Positions 17,792 through 26,554 of a stretch of 64,000 nt of DNA are shown here, piece after piece (position 1 is the first letter of the stretch; every line of letters begins with the position of its first letter). Position numbers and translations under genes: made by a program. This DNA comes from Antiquaquibacter soli (GTDB lineage Bacteria; Actinomycetota; Actinomycetes; Actinomycetales; Microbacteriaceae). Below the pieces are notes generated by a model. It made no database searches, was not told where the DNA came from, and saw only the letters and a list, made by a program, of their open reading frames with translations. The DNA lies in NCBI RefSeq assembly GCF_030580675.1, contig NZ_JAUQUB010000004.1, positions 1 to 64,000 of the forward strand, read 5' to 3'.

Positions 17792-18993
17792 GCACGCGGT
17801 TCGACCTCGACGGGTTCCTCGCCCGGCACGTGACCGGCCGATCGGAGAGCATGTTCGCCGCGGACCTCGCTGCGCACGACGCCGAGCTGCGCGCGGCGAT
17901 CGAGGGAGCATCCGTGCTCGTCATCGGCGGGGCCGGGACGATCGGCTCGTCGTTCATTCGCGCCCTGCTGCCGTTCCGACCGGCGCGACTCGTCGTGGTG
18001 GACCTGAGCGAGAACGGGCTCACCGAGCTCACTCGGGACTTGCGATCGACGCCCGGCCAGTTCGTGCCCGACCAGTACCTCACCTACCCGATCTCGTTCG
18101 GCGACGCCGTCTTCGAGCGGATGCTGCGCGCCTCCGGCCCCTTCGACATCGTCGCCCACTTCGCCGCCCACAAGCACGTGCGCAGCGAGAAGGACCGCTA
18201 CTCGATCGAGGCGATGGTCGAGAACAACGTGCTGTCGACCGCGCGCCTCCTCGACCTGCTCGCCGAGTTCCCGCCGAAGCACTTCTTCTGCGTCTCGACG
18301 GACAAGGCGGCGAACCCCGCCAACGTCATGGGCGCGTCGAAGAAGCTCATGGAGGAGGCCGTGCTCGCCTACTCGTCGGTGCTGCCGGCGACGACGGCGC
18401 GGTTCGCGAACGTCGCCTTCTCGAACGGGAGCCTCCCCGCCGGCTTCCTCGAGCGCATCGCGAAGGGCCAGCCGCTGTCGGCGCCCTCCGACGTTCGGCG
18501 CTACTTCGTCTCCCCGGCGGAGTCGGGCCAGCTGTGCCTGCTCGCGTGCATCCTGGGCGCCCCCGGCGACATCCTCTTCCCGAGGCTCGAGGAGCCGGCG
18601 ATGCTGACGTTCTCGAGCATCGCGGATGCCCTGCTCGCCGAACTCGGCTACACCCCGGTCCACTGCTCGACCGAGGAGGAGGCGCGCACGACGCCCCCGA
18701 CGGACACCACGTGGCCGGTGTACTACTTCGAGTCGGACACCTCGGGAGAGAAGTCCTTCGAGGAGTTCCACACCGCCGACGAGGACGTCGACCTCGAGCG
18801 CTTCGCCGCGCTCGGGGTCGTGCACGGTCGCGCGAGTTACGACGTGGCGGGCATCCGGTCGCTTCGCGACGAGCTCCGCACCCTGTTCTCGCGCGACGAC
18901 CTGCCCAAGGACGCCATCGTCTCCGAGCTCGTGCGCCTCGTGCCCACCTTCCAGCACGTCGAGACCGGCAAGAGCCTCGACCAGAAGATGTGA
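17788..18993 (+). CDS. CapD/FlaA1-type nucleotide-sugar 4,6-dehydratase-like SDR
   Basis: The 401-residue protein is the soluble part of the CapD/FlaA1 family (extended SDR). It has the NAD motif VLVIGGAGTIGSSFI near residue 48 and the family signature VSTDKAANPANVMGASKKLM. As in FlaA1/PglF, Met replaces the usual catalytic Tyr before the Lys. The N-terminal membrane domain of PglF/WbpM is absent. It probably forms a 4-keto-6-deoxy sugar nucleotide for the preceding aminotransferase. The ATG overlaps the previous stop, and the next gene begins 5 bp after its own stop. Confidence 0.82.
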   Translation: MSTRFDLDGFLARHVTGRSESMFAADLAAHDAELRAAIEGASVLVIGGAGTIGSSFIRALLPFRPARLVVVDLSENGLTELTRDLRSTPGQFVPDQYLTYPISFGDAVFERMLRASGPFDIVAHFAAHKHVRSEKDRYSIEAMVENNVLSTARLLDLLAEFPPKHFFCVSTDKAANPANVMGASKKLMEEAVLAYSSVLPATTARFANVAFSNGSLPAGFLERIAKGQPLSAPSDVRRYFVSPAESGQLCLLACILGAPGDILFPRLEEPAMLTFSSIADALLAELGYTPVHCSTEEEARTTPPTDTTWPVYYFESDTSGEKSFEEFHTADEDVDLERFAALGVVHGRASYDVAGIRSLRDELRTLFSRDDLPKDAIVSELVRLVPTFQHVETGKSLDQKM

Positions 18994-18998
18994 GCGGG

Positions 18999-19679
18999 AT
19001 GTACCGGATCGTCAAACGCATCTGCGACTTCGTCGTGGCCTTCCTCGCGCTCGCCGTGCTCTTCGTCCCCCTGTTGATCATCGTGATCGCGCTGCGGTTT
19101 ACGGGCGAGGGCGAGGTGTTCTACCGCCAGTCGCGCATCGGGTACCGCAACCAGCCGTTCGGCATCTGGAAGTTCGCGACGATGCTCAAGAACAGCCCCA
19201 ACATGGGCACAGGCTCGCTCACGGTGCGCGGCGACCCGCGAGTCACCTCGGTGGGGCGGGTGCTGCGGGCCACGAAGATCAACGAGCTGCCTCAGCTCAT
19301 CAACGTCCTCACCGGCGAGATGAGCTTCGTCGGACCGCGCCCCCAGATGCAGGTCGACTTCGACATCTACCCGGAGCACGTGCGCGACGCCATTTACTCG
19401 GTGCCCCCGGGCGTGACGGGAATCGGCTCGATCGTGTTCCGCGACGAGGAGCTGCTGCTCTCCCAGCCCGGCATCGACCCGCGGGCGTTCTACGAGGATC
19501 ACATCGCCCCCTACAAGGGCGAGCTCGAGATGTGGTACATCCGCCGCAAGTCGCTCTGGACCGATCTTCGACTCGTGTTCCTCACGGCGTGGGTCGTGTT
19601 CTTCCCGCAGTCGACGGTCGCATACCGCGCCTTCCCCGACCTCCCGCCGCGCCCGGAGTGGCTGCACACCCGCGACTGA
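18999..19679 (+). CDS. Initiating sugar-phosphate transferase (polyprenyl-phosphate type)
   Basis: This 226-residue membrane protein belongs to the bacterial sugar transferase family that places a sugar-1-phosphate on undecaprenyl phosphate. One N-terminal hydrophobic segment (FVVAFLALAVLFVPLLIIVI) is followed by RIGYRNQPFGIWKF and the conserved block LRATKINELPQLINVLTGEM plus SFVGPRPQ. This is the minimal monotopic form without the four-helix N-terminal domain. With the two genes before it, the cassette can make and load a modified amino sugar for a glycolipid, exopolysaccharide or glycoprotein. The palindrome at 19694-19768 follows. Confidence 0.85.
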   Translation: MYRIVKRICDFVVAFLALAVLFVPLLIIVIALRFTGEGEVFYRQSRIGYRNQPFGIWKFATMLKNSPNMGTGSLTVRGDPRVTSVGRVLRATKINELPQLINVLTGEMSFVGPRPQMQVDFDIYPEHVRDAIYSVPPGVTGIGSIVFRDEELLLSQPGIDPRAFYEDHIAPYKGELEMWYIRRKSLWTDLRLVFLTAWVVFFPQSTVAYRAFPDLPPRPEWLHTRD

Positions 19680-19693
19680 GCCCGCCGTCACTC

Positions 19694-19768
19694 AGCGTCG
19701 GTCGCCGAGTGTGACGAAAACGTACGCTTTGGTGCCCCATTCCGTACGTTTTCGTCACACTCGACGCT
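19694..19768. repeat. Long intergenic palindrome (possible terminator or mobile palindromic element)
   Basis: Two perfect 20-bp arms (19707-19726 and 19743-19762, beginning GAGTGTGACGAAAACGTACG) flank a 16-nt loop. Outer arms AGCGTCG and CGACGCT add 7 bp, offset by six bases on the left. The stem can end transcription of the sugar-transferase gene, although no U-tract follows. Its A-rich arms and length are unlike an ordinary high-GC terminator and look more like a dispersed palindromic repeat. Confidence 0.7.
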
Positions 19769-19818
19769 CGGTGTGGAGAGTTTGCCTCCGCCTCGAGGGG
19801 GTGTGACAGCGTGGGCGG

Positions 19819-20721
19819 GTGGTCGACGAGTTGGGCGAGGTGTTCTCCGTCCGGGACGCGCGTTCGGCAGGGCTCTCCGACCGCGCGCTTCGTCGCCTGG
19901 ATGCACCGCTCCACGGCACTCGCGGTCGATACGTCGACGAGCCCACGGTGCCGTGGGAGAGGGATGCCGCACACACACGGAGGATGTGTCGCGCTTATGT
20001 GAGCGTCGCGACCAGCGGCTTCGCGTTCTCCCACGGAACGGCAGCGGTGCTCTACGGCATGGCGGTCCCCCGGCGGGTCGAGCAATACGCCGGTGTGCAC
20101 GTGGCGGTCAGTTCAGGGCAGCCTCGACGCGCCGGGGTGACCACCCACCGCCTGCAGGAGATGGATGTCCGCTACGTCGACGGCCTGCCGGTGGTTGTGC
20201 CCGAGCGAGTGTGGCTGCAGTTGGCCACCACGCTGACACGTGACGAACTCGTCGTTGCGGGCGATAGCCTCGTCCGACGCAAGCGCCCTCTCTCCACGAT
20301 GAGCAGCATCACCTCCTTGCTCACCGAGGCCCGCGGTGCGAGAGGCGTTCGGAGAGCGGCGGCGGCCCTCGAGCTCGTCCGCGCAGGAACGGACTCGCCG
20401 AAGGAAACCGAATTGCGACTGATGATCGTCGCCTCGGGGCTGCCCGAGCCCGTGATCGGCCACACCGTCCATCACGAGGGCTATTGGGTCGGCACTCCTG
20501 ATCTCGCTTACGTCCGTGAACGCATCGCGATCGAATACCAGGGCGGGGGTCATCGGGCGGAGGACGTATTCGAGGAGGACATCGCGCGGGCTGAGCGATT
20601 TCGCGCGGCGGGGTGGGAGTTCATCCAGGTGACGAAACGCCAGCTGCGGAACTCCCGCTCGGTCACGGAGCGGATACGCGTGGCGCTGCGCGGGCGCGGG
20701 AGCGGGCGCGCCCCCGCGTAG
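19819..20721 (+). CDS. DUF559-like endonuclease-fold protein with winged-helix-like N terminus
   Basis: This 300-residue protein resembles a group common in actinobacteria. Its N terminus (about 1-60) looks like the AbiEi-type winged-helix domain. The C terminus (about 195-295) looks like DUF559/Vsr-type PD-(D/E)xK nucleases: ETELRLMIVASGLP, then TPDLAYV with Asp228, IAIEYQGGGHR with Glu239 and Gln241, and AGWEFIQVTKRQL. The lysine of the usual ExK is replaced by Gln, as in several members. No partner toxin is adjacent. Function is unknown, and the GTG start is the best of several. The stop codon lies inside the -10 of the next gene. Confidence 0.6.
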   Translation: MVDELGEVFSVRDARSAGLSDRALRRLDAPLHGTRGRYVDEPTVPWERDAAHTRRMCRAYVSVATSGFAFSHGTAAVLYGMAVPRRVEQYAGVHVAVSSGQPRRAGVTTHRLQEMDVRYVDGLPVVVPERVWLQLATTLTRDELVVAGDSLVRRKRPLSTMSSITSLLTEARGARGVRRAAAALELVRAGTDSPKETELRLMIVASGLPEPVIGHTVHHEGYWVGTPDLAYVRERIAIEYQGGGHRAEDVFEEDIARAERFRAAGWEFIQVTKRQLRNSRSVTERIRVALRGRGSGRAPA

Positions 20722-20724
20722 ACT
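20719..20724 (+). promoter_or_regulatory. -10 box TAGACT for the ABC-F gene
   Basis: TAGACT lies 8 nt before GTG 20733. Its first three bases are the TAG stop codon of the preceding gene. Confidence 0.4.
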
Positions 20725-20732
20725 CGAAGCCC

Positions 20733-22526
<1,794 letters not shown>

Positions 22527-22545
22527 GCGCGCGGCGCTCGGCCAC

Positions 22546-22551
22546 TAGGCT
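22546..22551 (+). promoter_or_regulatory. -10 box TAGGCT for the OleA-like gene
   Basis: TAGGCT lies 7 nt before GTG 22559, in the 32-bp gap after the ABC-F gene. Confidence 0.5.
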
Positions 22552-22558
22552 CGCTGTC

Positions 22559-23566
22559 GTGCACGCCGCCTCCGCTCGAATCGCCGGTATCGGCATCCAC
22601 CTCCCGGAGACGGTCCGCACCACCGAGCAGACCGAGCGCGACCTTCGCGCGGGCAACCCGCGCCTGAAGCTCGCGACGGGGCTGGTGCGTCGGATGACGG
22701 GCGTCGAGCGAGTGCACGTGCGGCCGGAGGGCTGGCACACGTCGGACCTCGCGGTCGCGGCATCCCGCGCGGCGCTCGCCGAGTCGCCGGGCGAGCCGGA
22801 TCTGCTGATCTTCGCGAGCGCGAGCCAGGACCTCATCGAGCCGGCGACGAGCCACATCGTCGCCGCGAAACTCGGTTTCACCTGCCCGGTGATGGACGTC
22901 AAGAACGCGTGCAACTCGGTCATTAACGCCATGCAGGTCGCCGAGGCGCTCATCGCGGGCGGGCAGTACCGCCGCGTGCTCATCGCGAGCGGCGAGCAGC
23001 CCTCGCACGGCGTGCGCTGGAGCCTGAAGGATCACGCGCAGTTCATCCGCTCCTTCCCCGGCTACACGATGAGCGACGGGGGTGCGGCCGTGATCCTCGA
23101 GGCGACGGATGACCCGGCGACGGGCATCCTGGACTCCAGCTTCGTGGCGGTCTCGAAGCACTGGGAGATCGGCACGCTCCCGACCGGCGGGTCGATGAAC
23201 CCGCGCAGCATCGAGCACGCCTACTTCGACATGGACGGTGCGGGACTGCAGAAGGCGTTCCTGGAGCTCGGCCCGGAGCCGGTGCTGGCGCTGCTCGAGC
23301 GCAACGGCCTGACGTGGAGCGACTTCGACCTCGTCGCCATCCACCAGGTCGCGCTGCCCTACCTGCCGCCCATCTTCGAGCGGCTCGGCGTCGCCGACGA
23401 CAAGTCGGTCATCACGATCGCCGACCACGGCAACCTCGCCTCGGTGACGCTCCCGCTGCAGCTGTCGATCGCGCGGGAGCGCGGGATGGTCGGTCCCGGA
23501 AGCCTCGTGCTCCTCATCGGCCTCGCCGGCGGTATCTCGCTCGGGCTCATGGTGGTGCGGCTGTAG
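22559..23566 (+). CDS. Beta-ketoacyl synthase III-type thiolase, OleA-like
   Basis: The 335-residue condensing enzyme has the FabH/OleA catalytic triad Cys118 (VMDVKNACNSVINAM), His262 (VAIHQVALPYLPP) and Asn292 (DHGNLASVTLP). The stretch DLIEPATSHIVAAKLGF before the cysteine resembles OleA, where a Glu at this place (here Glu94) acts as the general base. The Glu-to-Cys distance is 24 residues (26 in the Xanthomonas enzyme). OleA joins two acyl-CoAs head to head to a beta-keto acid. Homologues of OleC and OleD lie at 26551 and 28068, which supports this reading, but an ordinary FabH-like role is not excluded. Confidence 0.75.
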   Translation: MHAASARIAGIGIHLPETVRTTEQTERDLRAGNPRLKLATGLVRRMTGVERVHVRPEGWHTSDLAVAASRAALAESPGEPDLLIFASASQDLIEPATSHIVAAKLGFTCPVMDVKNACNSVINAMQVAEALIAGGQYRRVLIASGEQPSHGVRWSLKDHAQFIRSFPGYTMSDGGAAVILEATDDPATGILDSSFVAVSKHWEIGTLPTGGSMNPRSIEHAYFDMDGAGLQKAFLELGPEPVLALLERNGLTWSDFDLVAIHQVALPYLPPIFERLGVADDKSVITIADHGNLASVTLPLQLSIARERGMVGPGSLVLLIGLAGGISLGLMVVRL

Positions 23567-23596
23567 CGGCGACTCAGCCGACGTGAGGAAGTCTGC

Positions 23597-23602
23597 TAGT
23601 TT
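23597..23602 (+). promoter_or_regulatory. -10 box TAGTTT for the LAATG surface protein gene
   Basis: TAGTTT lies about 34 bp before ATG 23637, leaving room for a short leader with GAAGGG as ribosome binding site. Confidence 0.35.
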
Positions 23603-23636
23603 GGTGTGAATCCGCCTGCACCGAAGGGTCCGACGC

Positions 23637-24596
23637 ATGTCCGCACGCCGAACCACTGCTCGATTCGCTCTCGCCACCGCCGTCGTGGCGAGCCTCGCCT
23701 TCGCCGGGGCCGCGGCTCCCGCGATCGCGGTCACCGAGACCGGCGGCCTCTGGTCGGCCACCGATCGCACCGCCGGGAACAACCTCGTGCAGCTGAGCAA
23801 GACCGACGCCGCCGCCACGAACCTGGGCGCGCCGGTCGACGACATCTACTACACCTCGGTCGAGGTGGTCGACGGCGTCGGCTACGCCATCGGCGCCGAC
23901 TACGACGAGGAGCTGCCCTTCGTTGCGACCTGGGACATCGCGACGGGCGCGGTCCTCAGCAGTGTGGTGGCCTCCGGCGCAGGTGGGGCGACCCTCGTCG
24001 CCGAGTTCTACGCTCTCGACGCTCGCGCCGACGGCACGCTGCTCGCCTACGCCCGCCTCGACGTCGAGGGCTCCGTCAGCATGTACCTCACCTCGGTCGA
24101 CCCGGTGACCGGAGTCGTCACGCCCATCGTCGATCTCGACTCCCTCGACGAAGACCTCTACTTCGAGGGCATCGCCACGAATCCCGTCGACGGCGTCACC
24201 TACCTCCTCGCCGACCTGGACGACGGCCTCCCCGGCACGGTCGCTTTCGACTTCGACACGCTGACGATCGGCGAGCTCGTTCAGTACCCGGCGGTGGCGG
24301 CCTCCCTTGGTGGCGGCTACTACTCGGAGGGCGACTTCGACGCCGACGGCGTGCTGTGGTTCACGTACAACGATGGCGTCTCGCGGACTAGCGGCCCGGT
24401 CGACGTCGCCGTGGATGCCGTCGAGGTCGGAACCCCCGCGGTCGAGAGCAAGGCGATCACGGTTACGGGAACCGGACCCTACCCGGAGCAGCTTGCGGCT
24501 ACCGGCCTCGAGGTCGCCCCGGTCGCCGGTGGTGCCGCACTCCTCCTCGCCCTCGGTGGAGCGCTTCTCATCGCCCGCCGCCGCGCACTCGCCTAG
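23637..24596 (+). CDS. Secreted cell-wall protein with LAATG sorting signal
   Basis: The 319-residue protein has a signal peptide (residues 1 to about 31, ending AAPAIA). An acidic extracellular domain of repeated strand-turn units follows, such as YYTSVEVVDGVGYAIGADY, and suggests a beta-propeller. The C-terminal sorting signal is LAATG at 286-290, then a hydrophobic stretch and the RRRALA tail. LAxTG is the class E sortase motif of actinobacteria. No sortase gene is in the window. It interrupts the thiolase-to-reductase gene row and has its own promoter-like -10, so a link to that pathway is uncertain. Confidence 0.75.
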   Translation: MSARRTTARFALATAVVASLAFAGAAAPAIAVTETGGLWSATDRTAGNNLVQLSKTDAAATNLGAPVDDIYYTSVEVVDGVGYAIGADYDEELPFVATWDIATGAVLSSVVASGAGGATLVAEFYALDARADGTLLAYARLDVEGSVSMYLTSVDPVTGVVTPIVDLDSLDEDLYFEGIATNPVDGVTYLLADLDDGLPGTVAFDFDTLTIGELVQYPAVAASLGGGYYSEGDFDADGVLWFTYNDGVSRTSGPVDVAVDAVEVGTPAVESKAITVTGTGPYPEQLAATGLEVAPVAGGAALLLALGGALLIARRRALA

Positions 24597-24626
24597 CGCC
24601 ACCTGATCCCGCTGCCGTCGCCCCGC

Positions 24627-24632
24627 TAGGGT
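24627..24632 (+). promoter_or_regulatory. -10 box TAGGGT for the GT2-P450-ligase-reductase unit
   Basis: TAGGGT lies 7 nt before GTG 24640 and fixes that start over the GTG at 24631, which overlaps the hexamer itself. Confidence 0.5.
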
Positions 24633-24639
24633 GGCTGTC

Positions 24640-25395
24640 GTGCAGCGGCTCGCGGTGGTGGTCCCCGTCTTCAACGAGGCGGCGGGCATCCTGCCGACAC
24701 TGGAGGCGCTCGCCGCCCAGCGCGACGCGGACTTCGATGCGGTGTTCGTCGACAACGGGTCGACGGATGACTCGGCCCGCATCATCCTGGACTTCGCCCG
24801 CGACCACGGCCTCGACCGGTGGCGCGTGATCGAGGAGGCGCAGAAGGGAACGGGCGCGGCCGCGGACTCGGGCATGCGCGCCGCGATCGCGGCGGGAGCG
24901 ACGCTCCTCGCCCGCACCGACGCCGACTGCCTGCCGCGCGAGGACTGGACCGAAGCCGTGCGGCGCTCCCTCACGACGGGCGGGCTGCGACTCGTCGGCG
25001 GCGAGCTCGTGCCCCGTCGCGACGAGGGGCTGTCGTGGGCGACCCGAACGCTCCTGCGCGCAGCGGTGCATCTCGCGGAGGCGTTCGGTCGCATCCGGCC
25101 CGGCAACCGCGACCCCGCGTACCTCGGCCCGTACATGATGGCCGCCGGCTGCAACGTCGGGATCACCGCGGAGCTCTACGAGGCGGCGGGCGGGTTCCCG
25201 CGCACGGCGATCGAGGACCTTCACGAGGACCGTGCGCTCGTCAACGCGGTGCGCCGCATCACGAACCGCTATGCGCGCCGCGGCGACGTCGTCGTGTTCG
25301 GGTCGTCGCGCCGGGTGAACGCGTGGGGGCTCAAGAACACGCTGCTCTGGTACAAGGACCACGCGTACCGGCCGGATCACGTGGACATCCGGTGA
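24640..25395 (+). CDS. Family 2 glycosyltransferase
   Basis: The 251-residue protein is a GT-A fold inverting glycosyltransferase. It opens with LAVVVPVFNEAAGILPTLEAL, has VDNGSTDDSA, the metal-binding DAD motif (Asp94-Asp96 in ARTDADC) and an acceptor-side ED motif in DLHEDRALV. No membrane segment is evident. It heads a tight unit: the P450 starts 13 bp after its stop, and the ligase and reductase follow with overlaps. It may glycosylate the product of that pathway (inference); donor and acceptor are unknown. Confidence 0.82.
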   Translation: MQRLAVVVPVFNEAAGILPTLEALAAQRDADFDAVFVDNGSTDDSARIILDFARDHGLDRWRVIEEAQKGTGAAADSGMRAAIAAGATLLARTDADCLPREDWTEAVRRSLTTGGLRLVGGELVPRRDEGLSWATRTLLRAAVHLAEAFGRIRPGNRDPAYLGPYMMAAGCNVGITAELYEAAGGFPRTAIEDLHEDRALVNAVRRITNRYARRGDVVVFGSSRRVNAWGLKNTLLWYKDHAYRPDHVDIR

Positions 25396-25408
25396 GGGCG
25401 GGCGAGCG

Positions 25409-26554
25409 GTGACCGACCTCGCGCAGCGCTGGGAGGACCGCGTCATGCGGGCCGCGCATCCGATCGCGTTCCCCGCACTGCTGGCGTCGTCGCGCCCGGT
25501 TCAGCGAGTCCCCGGCCTCGGCGTGCTCGTGCGCGACGCCGCACTCCTGCGCGACGTGCTCATGGATTCCGAGCACTTCACGAAGAACGGACCCGGCGCC
25601 CCGAGCGACCTGTGGACGCCCGTGCTCGGCCCTTCCGTGCTGCTCAACATGGAGGGCGCCGACCATCTCGCGCTGCGCCGCCGGCTCGCGCCGCTGTTCA
25701 GCCCCGCCTACGTGGGCGCTCTCGTCGAGGCATCCCTCGCCACGTCTATGGCGGCGCTCACCCGCCGACTGAGCGCGGGGGAGCGCGTCGACGTCGTAGC
25801 GGAGGCGAAGCGCAACGCGAGTGCGATGATCAGCCAGCTCGTGGGCCTGCGGGCGGAGGCGGTCGACGACTCGCTGTTCCGCCGGGTGTCGTCGATCACG
25901 CGGGTCGTGCGGCTGTCGCGCCCCCGACTGACCGCTCGCCAGGCTGCAGAGGCCCGGGCGGTGCTCGCGGAGCTGACGGCCCACGCCCGGGACGCCTACC
26001 GTGCGGGTGACGAGTCGACGGTGCCGGGACGGATGCGCGCCCTCGACCTCGGCGAGCGCGAGGCGATGGGCGCCGTCGGGGCCTTCGTGCTCACCGGCAC
26101 CGAGACCCTCGTCTCCTACGTGCCGCGGCTCATCGCCCTCCTGTCGGATTCGGGTTGGATGCCCCGGCTCGCGGCCGACCGGGCCGGGGTGGAGCCCGCC
26201 ATCGCCGAGGGGCTGCGCGTCACCACCCCGTCGCCGGTGATGCTGCGCAGTGCGACGGCGGACGCGTCGATCGGCGGAGTCCGGGTGCGGGCGGGGGAGC
26301 GCGTCATCCTCGCGACGTTCGCGGCGAACCGCGCGCTCGGCGGTTTCGATCCCGAGGCCAACCCGGCGGCGTCGCTCAAGCAGCTGTGGTTCGGCGCGGG
26401 CAGCCACTACTGCCTCGGTGCGCCGCTCGCGATGGCCCAGGTGCGCGCGACCCTCGACGCGGTGCTCGACGCGGGAGGGGCCGCCGTGGTCGACCGGGCT
26501 CCGGCGCGCGGGGTGCTCATCCCCTCGTACGAGCGGTTGGTGGTGGCGCGGTGA
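25409..26554 (+). CDS. Cytochrome P450 in the Ole-like cluster
   Basis: This 381-residue soluble bacterial P450 carries the haem-binding loop FGAGSHYCLGAPLA with Cys335. The I-helix AFVLTGTETLVSY has Thr-Glu-Thr, and an ExxR is seen in AEGLRVTTP. It is slightly short for the family (about 400), with a reduced N terminus. It sits between a glycosyltransferase and an OleC-like ligase, overlapping the latter by 4 bp, so it probably hydroxylates a lipid intermediate or product of the cluster. No ferredoxin or reductase gene is nearby. Confidence 0.88.
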   Translation: MTDLAQRWEDRVMRAAHPIAFPALLASSRPVQRVPGLGVLVRDAALLRDVLMDSEHFTKNGPGAPSDLWTPVLGPSVLLNMEGADHLALRRRLAPLFSPAYVGALVEASLATSMAALTRRLSAGERVDVVAEAKRNASAMISQLVGLRAEAVDDSLFRRVSSITRVVRLSRPRLTARQAAEARAVLAELTAHARDAYRAGDESTVPGRMRALDLGEREAMGAVGAFVLTGTETLVSYVPRLIALLSDSGWMPRLAADRAGVEPAIAEGLRVTTPSPVMLRSATADASIGGVRVRAGERVILATFAANRALGGFDPEANPAASLKQLWFGAGSHYCLGAPLAMAQVRATLDAVLDAGGAAVVDRAPARGVLIPSYERLVVAR

